Assembly: GCF_900107305.1 (NCBI RefSeq)
Contig: NZ_FNPL01000007.1
Location: 62,001 to 126,000 of the forward strand
Length of the DNA: 64,000 nucleotides
Direction of reading: 5' to 3'
DNA from: Thermoactinomyces sp. DSM 45892
GTDB taxonomy: Bacteria; Bacillota; Bacilli; Thermoactinomycetales; Thermoactinomycetaceae
The position numbers and the translations under genes are program-made. Below are positions 8,539 through 17,169 of the stretch, piece by piece; within the stretch, counting starts at the first letter, position 1, and the number at the start of each line of letters is the position of its first letter. The notes under the pieces are model-generated. The model was given only the letters and a program-made list of their open reading frames with translations. It made no database searches and was not told where the DNA came from.

Positions 8539-8760
8539 ATGCTAGTGTATCGTGGGAGGCTTCATCAAGCTAGAAAGATGAATCGCTTATCTCAAAAGGA
8601 TTTAGCAATGAAAATCGGCAAAGATTCTCCATATATTAGCCACCTTGAAAATGGAAAAGTCGTTCCTAAATTGGATGTAGGGTTGCTATTAGAAAGCATT
8701 CTAGAGGTTCCTATGAAAGAACTTTTTCCAGATGTATATGAGAAGGTAAAAAAAGCGTAG
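8539..8760 (+). CDS. Cro-like XRE-family regulator
   Basis: 73 residues, nearly all one HTH_3 domain (LHQARKMNRLSQKDLAMKIG, SPYISHLENGKVVPKLD). Divergent from the CI-like gene across the AATTGATAT palindromes, with an AAAGGGG ribosome site. By position and size it is the lytic-side Cro counterpart. Confidence 0.85.
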   Translation: MLVYRGRLHQARKMNRLSQKDLAMKIGKDSPYISHLENGKVVPKLDVGLLLESILEVPMKELFPDVYEKVKKA

Positions 8761-8849
8761 GCTTTCTTTTTTTGGCTATCACAATCAATTAAAATGATTA
8801 TTCAATACTTTTAATCATATATATTGATAAAAACAGAAAGGAGACAGGT

Positions 8850-9005
8850 ATGATTATTCCGCCAAACATTACACCAGAAGAGAATGAGCGTAGATGGATT
8901 GAGTGCCAACGGGTAGCATGGAGGATTTGGGATTCTCTTACCATTGAAGAACAGGTTGCATTTAATGAGAGACAACGATTAAAGAAGCAAAAGAAGATTG
9001 GATAA
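8850..9005 (+). CDS. hypothetical 51-residue phage early protein
   Basis: A short open frame starting ATGATTATTCCG behind an excellent AAAGGAG site 7 bases upstream. The product begins MIIPPNITPEENERRW and ends with a basic tail RLKKQKKIG. Composition is helical and charged. It is the first gene of the early operon after cro, before the antirepressor. No family recognised. The strong ribosome site and the position are the main support. Confidence 0.65.
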   Translation: MIIPPNITPEENERRWIECQRVAWRIWDSLTIEEQVAFNERQRLKKQKKIG

Positions 9006-9079
9006 CATGAGGTAACAAACGTTTACCTCGCCAATAACAAAGAGCACATAAACCCTTATGTAAGAAAGGACGATTATAT

Positions 9080-9844
9080 ATGTATAGTAGCCAACTAGTA
9101 TTTATCGAGAACGAGAAGATAGTGACAGATTCTATAACCGTAGCCGAGGTATTTGGAAAGCGTCATGACAATGTTATTCACTCCATCCGAAACCTTGATT
9201 CTAGTGGCGATTTTAATCTCCTTAACTTTAAGGAGATTTCCTACACAGATTCAAAAGGAAGAACATATTCCAAGTACCTACTCACGAAAGATGGACTCAT
9301 GTTTCTTGTAATGGGTTATCGAGGTACAAAGGCGGCGCAAATGAAAGAACTTTACATCGAAGAGTTTAACCGCATGGAACAGTTTATTAAGACAGATGTA
9401 AAGCTAGATTCGTACATGATTCAAAACCCTATTGAACGGGCTACGAGATGGATCGAAGAAGAGCAAGCAAGGTTACAGCTAGAAGCCAAGGTAAAAGAGC
9501 AAGCTCCTAAAGTGAAATTCTGTGATCAAGTACTCCAACCAGGAGAGCTTCTAACCGCTACCACCCTAGCTAAGGATTACGGTTTGTCGGCTGTCCGATT
9601 CAATCGCTTACTACACGACTTAGGAATCCAATATAACCAAGGGGGCAAATGGCATTTATACAATGCATATTCAGACAAGGGTTACGTCGACTATCAAACG
9701 TACGCAGAGGGGCATACGCAAATGAAGTGGACTCAGCAAGGTCGTATGTTTCTCTATCAATTCTTACAGGAGCGAGGATTTGTACCAGTAGGACAAGACG
9801 ACCGAACGAGGGAGTCAGGGGATGTGGTAGCCCTCATTTTGTAG
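9080..9844 (+). CDS. Rha/KilAC-type phage antirepressor, copy 1
   Basis: 254 residues. An N-terminal Rha regulatory domain (about 1-100; VTDSITVAEVFGKRHDNVI, YLLTKDGLMFLVMGYRG) is joined to a C-terminal KilAC domain (about 150-245; LLTATTLAKDYGLSAVRFNRLL, MKWTQQGRMFLYQFL). Such proteins inactivate phage repressors by protein contact and favour induction. This suits a prophage whose CI lacks a self-cleaving domain. A close paralogue lies at 13832-14536. The extra C-terminal tail (QDDRTRESGDVVALIL) is absent from the paralogue. Confidence 0.87.
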   Translation: MYSSQLVFIENEKIVTDSITVAEVFGKRHDNVIHSIRNLDSSGDFNLLNFKEISYTDSKGRTYSKYLLTKDGLMFLVMGYRGTKAAQMKELYIEEFNRMEQFIKTDVKLDSYMIQNPIERATRWIEEEQARLQLEAKVKEQAPKVKFCDQVLQPGELLTATTLAKDYGLSAVRFNRLLHDLGIQYNQGGKWHLYNAYSDKGYVDYQTYAEGHTQMKWTQQGRMFLYQFLQERGFVPVGQDDRTRESGDVVALIL

Positions 9845-9897
9845 TAAGAGCAACAATGATTAACAAACACACCAATAAATAAGGAGCGAAACAACAT

Positions 9898-10359
9898 ATG
9901 TCACTAAAACAATACTTAGAGAAATTTGATGAGGAATTTATGGTTGCGGAAGCGGTAGAGCTTCCTAGAGGAAGAGTAGATGAAGGCGAGTACCATGTGG
10001 AAGTTACTAGCTTCCAGCCAAAAAGGAGTCAAAGCGGTAAGGACATGTTCCATATGGAGCTTGAAATCATCGAAGGGAAGTTCAAGGGGCGCAAGCTCAG
10101 TAAATATTTGCTGTTCCATGATGCCGCATCTCTTGGTAGAACGAAACTTGACCTAATACGCTGTGGGCTTCGATTAGAGCGATTTTCGGATATTGCGGAT
10201 AGGTTGGGCGAGATGTTCGCAAAGAGGCTTATTGTGTCGGTTAAGCATCAAGCCAACGACGAGAAGCGTGTCAATGTTTATATTGAGTCGGAACTCAAAC
10301 CCGAAATGATAAAACCACCTGAACCAGATAAAGAAAAGGAAGTTATATTGCCGTTCTAA
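9898..10359 (+). CDS. DUF669-family phage DNA metabolism protein
   Basis: 153 residues. The pattern GEYHVEVTSFQPKRSQSGKD, FKGRKLSKYLLFHD and KLDLIRCGLRLE fits DUF669, small beta-rich proteins found next to phage recombination or replication genes and thought to bind single-stranded DNA. It ends in an acidic-polar stretch closing with ILPF, like SSB C-terminal tips that recruit partners. It lies directly before the primase-helicase. Single-strand binding is inference. Confidence 0.7.
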   Translation: MSLKQYLEKFDEEFMVAEAVELPRGRVDEGEYHVEVTSFQPKRSQSGKDMFHMELEIIEGKFKGRKLSKYLLFHDAASLGRTKLDLIRCGLRLERFSDIADRLGEMFAKRLIVSVKHQANDEKRVNVYIESELKPEMIKPPEPDKEKEVILPF

Positions 10360-10400
10360 ATATATAAAACCAATTAAACGATAGAAAGGAGTCTATCAGA

Positions 10401-13265
10401 TTGCAAAAGTATCCTGTCGTAATAGATAGTGTGAAATACACTAGACAGCCAAAAAATAGCGATATGAGAGACTCCTTTCACCGAATGAAAGGGGAGGGGT
10501 GGCGATCATGGCATAAGACATCAGAGGAAGTATTAAGGCTTGCGGCAGAGGGGCGAAATCTCGTCCTTTCCGAACTAAACGAGGATCGTAGTTTTTCCTC
10601 TACTGGTTTTGTTTCTGTAGATATCGACGACGATGATAGGATTACCGATCCCATAGGAGTAGGGAAGCAAATAGGAGCTACAGGAATATGGTATACATTC
10701 AGCCACGGTATCAAAGGGAATCGGTATCGGCTTCTATTTGAATTAGATCAAAGGCTACATGACGAATCACAAGTATCCAAAGTCATTAACTATCTGATTC
10801 ATGAGTTAAGTAAGAGAGGTGTACCTGTCGACGTGGGGGCGAAATCCCCTACTAATACAGTACGAGGTGGTAGAGGGTGCGAGTATTGGGGAGGTATTTT
10901 ACAAGTTCAACCGATACTCAAACAGGAGTTAAAAAAAGAGCAGAAGCCAGAGAAAAAGAAATCCTATTCCATTGTTCCTTTTGACGAGTTAAAGCGAATG
11001 ACTGAAAGCGTAGGACATATTCCAGACGGTCAAGGTAGGCGAGCGGAGTGGTCACAGCTAACAAGTTTATTTCGAACGCTAGTGAATGAAGAGAGTATAA
11101 CCCACGAGCAAGGATTAGAGTTATTCCACATCATTTCAGGCGGAGAATCCCCAGATAGTACATTTGAGAAATGGAAATCAAGGGGAGCGGTGGGCATTGG
11201 CTCACTAGTCCGAGCGAGTGAGTTACAGGGATACAAGAGTCCCAAAGGTTCTATACAAGAAATTGTATATGACTTTGAATCAATAAAAGTAGATCGCTTT
11301 ATTCCAGTCGATTTAGCGAAAAGTTTGCTATCTGAAAAGCAAACAGTCTTAATCGATTCTCCTACTGGATCGGGGAAAACTACATCATTCATGAATGCCT
11401 TTAATCAACTAGCCAGCGAGCAGGATCATTTCTATATCTTTGCTTGTCCAACCATAGCGTTAACGGATCAAGTTTCAAATAGTCATAGCATCATGGGAAT
11501 CAAAGGGGAACAAAAAGATTTAGGAAAGAAGATATATTCCTATGTGAAACAAGGTGGACGGGCTTTTGTTACGACCTACGATATGACCCCCCTACTAGTG
11601 GATTTTCTCACCAAGAAGCCGTTTAAGGGTACGTTTAGCCTAGTAGTAGACGAGATTCATAAATATGTGTCCGACTACGCTAAAGGGTATCGCTACAAGG
11701 CAATTAACAACCTTCATGAAGCAAGTAAGAAAGCTAGGAACTTTATAGGACTTTCAGGTACAACGAATGAAGTAGACAAAGATATGTTTGACCGTCTGAT
11801 AAGGATCGACAATGGCAACAAGGGGATACCAGCACAAAATTACGTTGTCTACTGGTGTGAACGAAACAAGCGCGATGATTGGTTGAATGAGTTATTCCTG
11901 ACGATCAAAGCCGTAACGAAAGAGCGAAAGGCACTTGTCTTCATCAACTCAATGGAAGTAATTGAGGTACTAAAGAAAGCGCTGACCAAGCAAGGGATTA
12001 AAGCAAAGGCGATCACCTCAGCTACTAAGAAGAATCCAGAGTTCAAGCTCCTAGTAGATGAGGAACGCATTACCGATGATGTAAACGTCGTATTAGCAAC
12101 GAACGTTATAGCCGACGGAGTGAACATAAAAAACTCTCTGGAATGGGAAACCTTGATTGTCTGTAACGGAACTTCGAGCATCTTTCAACCCTCGTTGATC
12201 CGCCAAATGGCTAACCGCTTACGCAATCCCTATCGTAGGATTAGTCTGTTTCTCCATAAACCAAAGAATGAACAGAGACATAACCTATATCCATTTGAAT
12301 CATATTTTCAACATAGCTTGAAGATAGCCAATTTCATTAAAAGTGAGTTAGAAGCAAACGAACATTTTAACGCGGCTCTGTTGGCTAGAGGATCGGTACA
12401 GAATCATTACGGCATTGAAACTATAAACGATAGTGAATTGCGAATAGATAATTTATATATTCGTCATTCCAAGTATCAAGATCAAAATACTTTCTATAGC
12501 AGTCAGAAGGAAGCCTTTGTAAGAGCGGTAGAAAGGGAGCTACACGAACCCAAATTATCAGGTGAGATCAATGTATCCGAGGAAATCCAGAACCGCAACT
12601 TAGAGGGCGCAATCCACAGAGAAGAGGAAGAGGACGAACAAGACATTCAAGTTGCCTTTACTCCTTCCGTATATGAAGCGTTCCAGGAAGAAAAAGCGGA
12701 CGAGCTTATCAAGTTTCAAAAGAAAGTCCAGCTCAGGCACTACGCTTGCTTACATAGATTGCATAAATATGCAGACTACCAAACATGCAAAAAGGTTGTT
12801 AGTAAAGTAGAACGTGACGCAGATACACATTCCTTTTTCAATGATGTTCAGAGCACCGCCTTCATTATCTACCAACAATCCATTTTGCGCCCTGACCCCA
12901 CCTATCGAGTAGTACGGGAGCTTCTAACTTTTGAGGAAGCGATGACAAAGAAGGAATGGAATGAAATCTATTTTAAGGTGTCTAGAAAGCTCAAAATGGA
13001 GCAAAAAGCAGTTGTTGGGTGTCTTAGGTATCTACAGATAGAAAGTGTCCGTGATATGAAAGCACGCCGCTCTCAAATAGTAGGAGTGATTACACCCGAC
13101 TACCTTCTACAAAAATATAATTTGGAACCTAGCAAACTAGCACCCATTATTTTCAAAATCTCTCCAACAGTAGTGAATACGAAAGCGAAGAAAACCGTCC
13201 TAATTTCCATCGAAAATGCGCTCCAAAATAGCCGTTTTTTAGACCAACAAAACACTTTAGTGTGA
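10401..13265 (+). CDS. PrimPol-like domain fused to DEIH superfamily-2 helicase (phage replication protein)
   Basis: 954 residues. The N-terminal about 190 residues look like an archaeo-eukaryotic primase/PrimPol-type fold (acidic GFVSVDIDDDD, then GNRYRLLFEL and a TNTVRGGRGCEYWGG ending). From about 300 there is an SF2 helicase: Walker A SPTGSGKTTS (about 320), box DEIH (about 417), motif III LSGTTNE, ATNVIADGVNIKN and motif VI PSLIRQMANRLRNPYR. A charged region and C-terminal domain follow. I infer priming plus unwinding at the phage origin. The TTG start has AAAGGAG 9 bases upstream. The duplicated palindromic segment right after it may be the origin. Confidence 0.8.
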   Translation: MQKYPVVIDSVKYTRQPKNSDMRDSFHRMKGEGWRSWHKTSEEVLRLAAEGRNLVLSELNEDRSFSSTGFVSVDIDDDDRITDPIGVGKQIGATGIWYTFSHGIKGNRYRLLFELDQRLHDESQVSKVINYLIHELSKRGVPVDVGAKSPTNTVRGGRGCEYWGGILQVQPILKQELKKEQKPEKKKSYSIVPFDELKRMTESVGHIPDGQGRRAEWSQLTSLFRTLVNEESITHEQGLELFHIISGGESPDSTFEKWKSRGAVGIGSLVRASELQGYKSPKGSIQEIVYDFESIKVDRFIPVDLAKSLLSEKQTVLIDSPTGSGKTTSFMNAFNQLASEQDHFYIFACPTIALTDQVSNSHSIMGIKGEQKDLGKKIYSYVKQGGRAFVTTYDMTPLLVDFLTKKPFKGTFSLVVDEIHKYVSDYAKGYRYKAINNLHEASKKARNFIGLSGTTNEVDKDMFDRLIRIDNGNKGIPAQNYVVYWCERNKRDDWLNELFLTIKAVTKERKALVFINSMEVIEVLKKALTKQGIKAKAITSATKKNPEFKLLVDEERITDDVNVVLATNVIADGVNIKNSLEWETLIVCNGTSSIFQPSLIRQMANRLRNPYRRISLFLHKPKNEQRHNLYPFESYFQHSLKIANFIKSELEANEHFNAALLARGSVQNHYGIETINDSELRIDNLYIRHSKYQDQNTFYSSQKEAFVRAVERELHEPKLSGEINVSEEIQNRNLEGAIHREEEEDEQDIQVAFTPSVYEAFQEEKADELIKFQKKVQLRHYACLHRLHKYADYQTCKKVVSKVERDADTHSFFNDVQSTAFIIYQQSILRPDPTYRVVRELLTFEEAMTKKEWNEIYFKVSRKLKMEQKAVVGCLRYLQIESVRDMKARRSQIVGVITPDYLLQKYNLEPSKLAPIIFKISPTVVNTKAKKTVLISIENALQNSRFLDQQNTLV

Positions 13266-13476
13266 TAAAGAAATGTATGATTTACCCTGTTTTTTTCCTA
13301 TAGCTGAAACAGGTAGTAAATAGGAATTGTCAGACAGGGAAAAACCAGTAATACCAAGGGTTGAGAGTACCTAAACTATGACAGTTAAGGGTAAGTAGTA
13401 TTTATATATATATAAACTAAGAACCCTTAAACGTCATTTCCTACAGAGAAAAAGGAGGTGGTGGGGGTGGAAAATC
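13255..13476 (+). repeat. 222-bp direct repeat, copy 1, with nested palindrome (possible origin)
   Basis: About 95 % identical to 19478-19702. It spans the last codons of the helicase gene, the intergenic region and the ribosome site of the next gene. Inside, TTAAGGGT (13385) and its inverse ACCCTTAA (13423) enclose the AT palindrome tttatatatatataaa (13401-13416). This could be a phage replication origin or a regulated promoter. Confidence 0.85.
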
Positions 13477-13766
13477 AGCTACGAAAAATCGGGTGGCTTG
13501 TCTATCCAAATTGTGAAGCTTTCCAATTTCAGTTAACCCGAAATCACCATATATTCATTTTCAAAGAGGGGGAGGGGTGGCTGGTGTGGACGGCTACCTA
13601 TAAAGCAGGTGATGGGAATGGTATTCCGATCAAAGAGAAGACGCGGATCGATACCTTTGATTTCTATACCGCTGTGGAGAATGCGCATGAGTATATAGCA
13701 TGGTACAGAAACAATATTCAGCGGAGAGAGTGGAAACCCCCAGAGATCAAGCGCGAGGAGTTTTAA
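13467..13766 (+). CDS. hypothetical 99-residue phage protein
   Basis: Starts GTG at 13467, 8 bases after AAGGAGG; two upstream in-frame GTGs lie inside the ribosome site. The product has strands HIFIFKEGEGWLVWTATYKAG and a C-terminal Arg-rich tail REWKPPEIKREEF. No family recognised. It lies between the helicase and the second antirepressor. A short decayed copy of its first codons remains after repeat copy 2 near 19695. Confidence 0.6.
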   Translation: MENQLRKIGWLVYPNCEAFQFQLTRNHHIFIFKEGEGWLVWTATYKAGDGNGIPIKEKTRIDTFDFYTAVENAHEYIAWYRNNIQRREWKPPEIKREEF

Positions 13767-13831
13767 CGCACTCAACTTTGAGTCGGTTAAATATACGGAA
13801 AATAAATACCAAATAAGAGAGGACAACTTAT

Positions 13832-14536
13832 ATGTTTAACAACCAACTAGTATTTGTTGAGGATAACAAAATAGTAACAGATTCTTTGATGGTAGCCGAG
13901 GTATTTGAGAAACAGCACAAACATGTTATTCGTGACATCGAGGCTCTTGATTGTAGCAAGAATTTTACTGAGTCCAACTTTGGGCCGTCAGATTATACGA
14001 ATGAGAGAGGCAAAACATACAAGAAATACCTCCTCACTAAAGACGGTCTTATGTTCCTTGTAATGGGCTACCGCGGAGCGAAGGCGGCCGAGATGAAAGA
14101 GAGATACATTCAAGAGTTTAACCGTATGGAAGAACACATTAAAAGTGGTGCGTTCCGTGTTCCTTCTACGCTACACGAAGCCTTGCGATTGGCAGCCGAT
14201 ATAGAAAAAGATCGCATTCTACTAGAAGCCAAGGTAAGGGAACAAGGGCCGAAAGTAGAGTTTTGTGATCGAGTACTTAGACCAGGCGAGCTTCTAACAG
14301 CCACAACGATAGCAAAAGATTACGGTTTGTCCACTATCCGATTCAATCGTCTGCTACACGCCCTAGGTATCCAATTCAAGCAAGGGAGCCAATGGCACTT
14401 ATATTACAAGTACGCAAACGAGGGCTATGTGGATTATATAACTTCCAAAGACGGCTATACGCAAATGAGATGGACACAGAAGGGGAGGATGTTTCTATAT
14501 CAACTCTTACAGGATCGGGGGATTATACCAGCATGA
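13832..14536 (+). CDS. Rha/KilAC-type phage antirepressor, copy 2
   Basis: 234 residues, the same two-domain design as the protein at 9080-9844: Rha domain (VTDSLMVAEVFEKQHKHVI, YLLTKDGLMFLVMGYRG) and KilAC domain (LLTATTIAKDYGLSTIRFNRLL, MRWTQKGRMFLYQLL). Large blocks are identical, and they differ mainly in the linker (about 110-135) and the residues expected to contact repressor. It overlaps the next gene by ATGA. It may target another repressor, or is a recent duplicate. Confidence 0.86.
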   Translation: MFNNQLVFVEDNKIVTDSLMVAEVFEKQHKHVIRDIEALDCSKNFTESNFGPSDYTNERGKTYKKYLLTKDGLMFLVMGYRGAKAAEMKERYIQEFNRMEEHIKSGAFRVPSTLHEALRLAADIEKDRILLEAKVREQGPKVEFCDRVLRPGELLTATTIAKDYGLSTIRFNRLLHALGIQFKQGSQWHLYYKYANEGYVDYITSKDGYTQMRWTQKGRMFLYQLLQDRGIIPA

Positions 14537-14721
14537 CAGAGCTAGAGTATCACGAGTGCCTACAAAGATTAGTCAAAGGGGCGGAATACCTAGGGCGTAC
14601 AGACCTTACGCCCAAACAAAGAGAAATAGCGGACAAGCTATGCGACGAGCTAACAGAGAAGATACTACGATACCAGGGGATGGAGTGGGCTATATATGAG
14701 CGGACGAAGATCAAAGAATAA
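14533..14721 (+). CDS. small helical phage protein, related to one in the second element
   Basis: 62 residues, mostly two helices (MTELEYHECLQRLVKGAEYLG, KQREIADKLCDELTEKIL). It starts in an ATGA overlap with the antirepressor. The first and last thirds resemble the 60-residue protein at 63324-63506 (MTDLELQQRYEELETRIYRG, ADSLYDELCAEYI), so both elements carry the same family at similar positions beside resolvase genes. Function unknown. Confidence 0.7.
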   Translation: MTELEYHECLQRLVKGAEYLGRTDLTPKQREIADKLCDELTEKILRYQGMEWAIYERTKIKE

Positions 14722-15010
14722 GGGATATCGTACCGAGAAGCATTTTGCCGAGCTTGTGGAGGGGAAGCGTGTCATTATGTCGGGAGCGTTAAAGAATTGG
14801 GGTTATGAGTTAGCAGGGGATGTGGAAGGCAAGCACGGTGAGAAATGGGAGATCAAGGCTAGAGCAGATGGATTTAAGCAACTATACAGGTGGCTGGATC
14901 AATCGGACGGGGTGGACTTGTTGGCTCTCAAAGCTGACAGGAAACCCTTCCTCGTGGTGATGGAGCTAGATACCTTCTTGAATCGCTACTACAAGAGTGG
15001 TGACAAATGA
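14696..15010 (+). CDS. PDDEXK-like Holliday-junction resolvase (putative)
   Basis: 104 residues. The opening NKGYRTEKHFAELV (conserved Glu), Asp in AGDVEGKHG and EKWEIKAR (ExK) follow the E-D-ExK order of archaeal-type Hjc and phage resolvases. The late FLVVMELDTFLNRY also fits. These cut branched DNA at the end of replication or packaging. It overlaps both neighbours, within a compact late-early operon. A general phage nuclease is the alternative. Confidence 0.65.
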   Translation: MSGRRSKNKGYRTEKHFAELVEGKRVIMSGALKNWGYELAGDVEGKHGEKWEIKARADGFKQLYRWLDQSDGVDLLALKADRKPFLVVMELDTFLNRYYKSGDK

Positions 15011-15402
15011 GGCTTATTGAATACTACTTAACCAACTTTAACGATTGGAAAATAAGGAAAAAGAGTCTGGAAGGACAATATCCACTCGTTATTTCCGAAT
15101 ATGAAAAAAACATAGATAGCGAAATGAAATTAAGAGCTAGAGATACATTTTACATTGTCTTGAAGCTAGATAAGGCTTTAGTACAGCTAGAAGCAGATGA
15201 ACTCCAACTAGTGAAGGCGCGTTATTTTGATCCGATGATTTCGACGGACAAGGAAGCAGGAACATTCTTAGGATGGTCGCCTAAGCAATATTACAACGTG
15301 AAGTGGAAGGTACTTCATTTCATAGAAGAAACGTTGGGAGTCCGAACTATTACCTCATGGGAGCGAGAGGAACTGTACAAGGAAATGGAGGAATTCTGGT
15401 GA
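15007..15402 (+). CDS. ArpU-like phage late transcription regulator (sigma-70 region-4 fold)
   Basis: 131 residues. Helical, with LEADELQLVKARYFD and a helix-turn-helix-like KEAGTFLGWSPKQYYNVKWKVLHFI near the C-terminus, typical of ArpU/RinA/sigma-like regulators that switch on phage late genes. It sits just before the terminase region, where these regulators usually lie. ATGA overlap upstream and GTGA overlap downstream. The repeated CACCCAC elements (15771, 19725, 19994, 34327) are candidate targets; that is inference. Confidence 0.65.
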   Translation: MRLIEYYLTNFNDWKIRKKSLEGQYPLVISEYEKNIDSEMKLRARDTFYIVLKLDKALVQLEADELQLVKARYFDPMISTDKEAGTFLGWSPKQYYNVKWKVLHFIEETLGVRTITSWEREELYKEMEEFW

Positions 15403-15770
15403 CGGTCAAAGGCATTTACTATCACAAGCCTACGCAGAAATGGCGAGTATACCGACACGAAAACGGATCTCGTTATTGGGTTGGTCAGTATCAAACATAT
15501 ACGGAAGCAGTAGAGGCGGCGTTACCTTACCAAAAGAAAAAACAAATGCCTACGTTACCAGAGAATAAAAAAGTACCATTTAGCCATTTCTATAAGCGAT
15601 TAGAGGATGGAGAAGAAATAAAGGTTGGTTCTATCATCCTAGTAGATTCGGGTAATTTATACATTGTTACAAAAGTGAAAGTAAAGGACGGCGTAGCGGT
15701 GGGGGAAATGAAGTTTACGCCGCGTCGTTTTAACTGGAGCGAGTTAAGTAAAGAAGTGATTTGTATATAG
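15399..15770 (+). CDS. AP2-like DNA-binding phage protein (hypothetical)
   Basis: 123 residues. The start GTG overlaps the previous stop (GTGA) and has GGAGG 6 bases upstream. Residues about 1-40 have the AP2-type pattern (GIYYHKPTQKWRVY, then YWVGQYQTYTEAVEAAL) seen in phage and homing-endonuclease DNA-binding modules. The remainder (KVGSIILVDSGNLYIVTKVKV) is beta-rich with no known domain and no nuclease motif seen. It probably binds DNA. Confidence 0.55.
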   Translation: MTVKGIYYHKPTQKWRVYRHENGSRYWVGQYQTYTEAVEAALPYQKKKQMPTLPENKKVPFSHFYKRLEDGEEIKVGSIILVDSGNLYIVTKVKVKDGVAVGEMKFTPRRFNWSELSKEVICI

Positions 15771-15835
15771 TCACCCACGTTTTGAAATAGAGGGCTTAGG
15801 GTTTTAAAGGGGCTTAGTTTAAAGTTAGGATAGAG
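15771..15835 (+). repeat. CACCCAC element, copy A
   Basis: TCACCCACGTTTT followed by a GGGTTTT block, upstream of the methyltransferase gene. It is one of four related intergenic elements in this prophage, and may be a late promoter or regulator site. Confidence 0.5.
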
Positions 15836-15848
15836 AAAGGGAGCAGAT

Positions 15849-16571
15849 ATGAGAAATTTAATAATTGGGGATAGCCTAGAAGAGATAAAAAAGATACCCA
15901 GTCATTCAATCGATAGTATTATAACCGATCCGCCCTATTGTAGTGGGGGATTTACAGAAGCACAAAAGAAATCTGCACAAAAACAGGGTATACGAGAGAG
16001 TGCTGGAACCTATCAGCGTTTAGGGTGGTTTGATAGTGATAGTATGACCACTATGGGATTAGTATTTCTGATAAGAGCGCTTGGCATTGAGTTTCATCGT
16101 GTTCTAAGAGATGGAGGAAATGCGCTACTCTTTTGTGATTGGCGAATGTATCCACATCTCGCTCCAGTATTGGAATCAACGGGTATGAGATTGCAAAACC
16201 TTATTATATGGGACAAGATGGATCTAGGTTTAGGACGGGGATTCCGTGCACAGCATGAGTTAATTATGCAGTTTTCGAAGGGAAAAGCACAGTATCACAC
16301 ATACAAAGGACGCAATGTAATAAGTGCAAAGCGAGTAACCCCACAAAAAAGATTACATCCTACTGAAAAACCGATAGAGTTAATGGAGCAATTGATACAA
16401 GTCGTTACGCCACCAGAAGGAACGATACTAGACCCTTTCTGTGGTAGTGGTTCTACCCTAGTAGCGGCGAAACGTGGCGGATATGACTATATCGGAATTG
16501 ACCGCGAACCCGAATATATCAAGATCACAAGGGAGCGATTAGATGCCACCGAAGCCATTGAAACCGTGTAA
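15849..16571 (+). CDS. orphan N6-adenine/N4-cytosine DNA methyltransferase
   Basis: 240 residues. Motif IV TDPPY at residues 26-30 and motif I DPFCGSGSTLVA near 195, in the order of beta-class amino-methyltransferases (N6-A or N4-C), with LHPTEKPIELMEQL before motif I. It transfers methyl from SAM to DNA. No cognate restriction gene is adjacent (the next gene is HNH but phage packaging-type), so this is an orphan enzyme that probably protects phage DNA or regulates packaging. GGGAGC ribosome site. Confidence 0.88.
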   Translation: MRNLIIGDSLEEIKKIPSHSIDSIITDPPYCSGGFTEAQKKSAQKQGIRESAGTYQRLGWFDSDSMTTMGLVFLIRALGIEFHRVLRDGGNALLFCDWRMYPHLAPVLESTGMRLQNLIIWDKMDLGLGRGFRAQHELIMQFSKGKAQYHTYKGRNVISAKRVTPQKRLHPTEKPIELMEQLIQVVTPPEGTILDPFCGSGSTLVAAKRGGYDYIGIDREPEYIKITRERLDATEAIETV

Positions 16572-16887
16572 TAAGACTGGATGCGTAGAGCTAACACGAG
16601 ATACCTATTGCGAAAGCCACAGGAGCGAGAAATATAAATACTACGATCAATGGATACGCGATCCACAAACGAAGCAATTCTATCAATCGGTAGCGTGGAA
16701 GAGGCTAAGAGATCAAGCACTAAGGCGTGATGATTATTTATGTCAAGTGTGTTTGAGTGGGGATAGATATACAACAGCAGAGACAGTCCATCATGTCATA
16801 GAGGTTAAGAGGGATTGGAGCAAGCGACTAGAGTTAAACAATCTACAAAGCGTGTGTAATGCTTGTCATAACAAGATTCATAAATAA
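16543..16887 (+). CDS. HNH endonuclease of the packaging module
   Basis: 114 residues. Zinc-knuckle type HNH: CNKTGC, CQVC (about 67-70), VHHVIEVKRDWSKRLELNN and CNACHNKIHK. It starts inside the end of the methyltransferase gene. Small HNH proteins next to small terminase are required for packaging in HK97/phi-SLT-type phages. Here the usual HNH-TerS adjacency is broken by the 3.3-kb scarred insertion region. Confidence 0.88.
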   Translation: MPPKPLKPCNKTGCVELTRDTYCESHRSEKYKYYDQWIRDPQTKQFYQSVAWKRLRDQALRRDDYLCQVCLSGDRYTTAETVHHVIEVKRDWSKRLELNNLQSVCNACHNKIHK

Positions 16888-16899
16888 GGGATGAAAAAT

Positions 16900-16950
16900 A
16901 GGATTGTCCCACTAGGTATCCTCTCAGGGATGTTTTTTAGGAACAATCCT
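16900..16950. other. inverted repeat after HNH gene
   Basis: aggattgt (16900-16907) and its exact inverse acaatcct (16943-16950) enclose a TTTTTT run. It may be a weak terminator or the border of the inserted cargo. Confidence 0.3.
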
Positions 16951-16979
16951 AGTAACGTACCTTTTTACCCTCGATTATC

Positions 16980-17057
16980 GACTTACTTACGATCAATGAA
17001 AATGTTCGCGACACCATCAATATAATCGGGAAGAAAGATGCTCAATATAATATATGG
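16980..17057 (+). pseudogene. relic of a paralogous collagen-like protein N-terminus
   Basis: Read in one frame, this gives DLLTINENVRDTINIIGKKD, nearly matching [20 protein letters not shown] inside the intact gene at about residues 68-87. No start or continuation is present. It is a fragment of a second copy, left by recombination or replacement just upstream of the living gene. Confidence 0.75.
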
Positions 17058-17169
17058 ATATATCTATTTTTTGTGACTTTTTATTTTTGTCTTTCAATTG
17101 GGATATTGCCCAGTACACGTAGCAAGAATTATACATATATATAGTAAGAATAATGTAGGGAGGTGTAAT

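Noticed and set aside
9649-9882. Second frame overlapping the end of antirepressor 1
   Set aside because: Shifted reading of the KilAC codons with no start signal.
15849-16887. Methyltransferase next to HNH as a restriction-modification system
   Set aside because: The HNH protein is the packaging type that normally stands beside terminase, and no specificity or restriction domain is visible.
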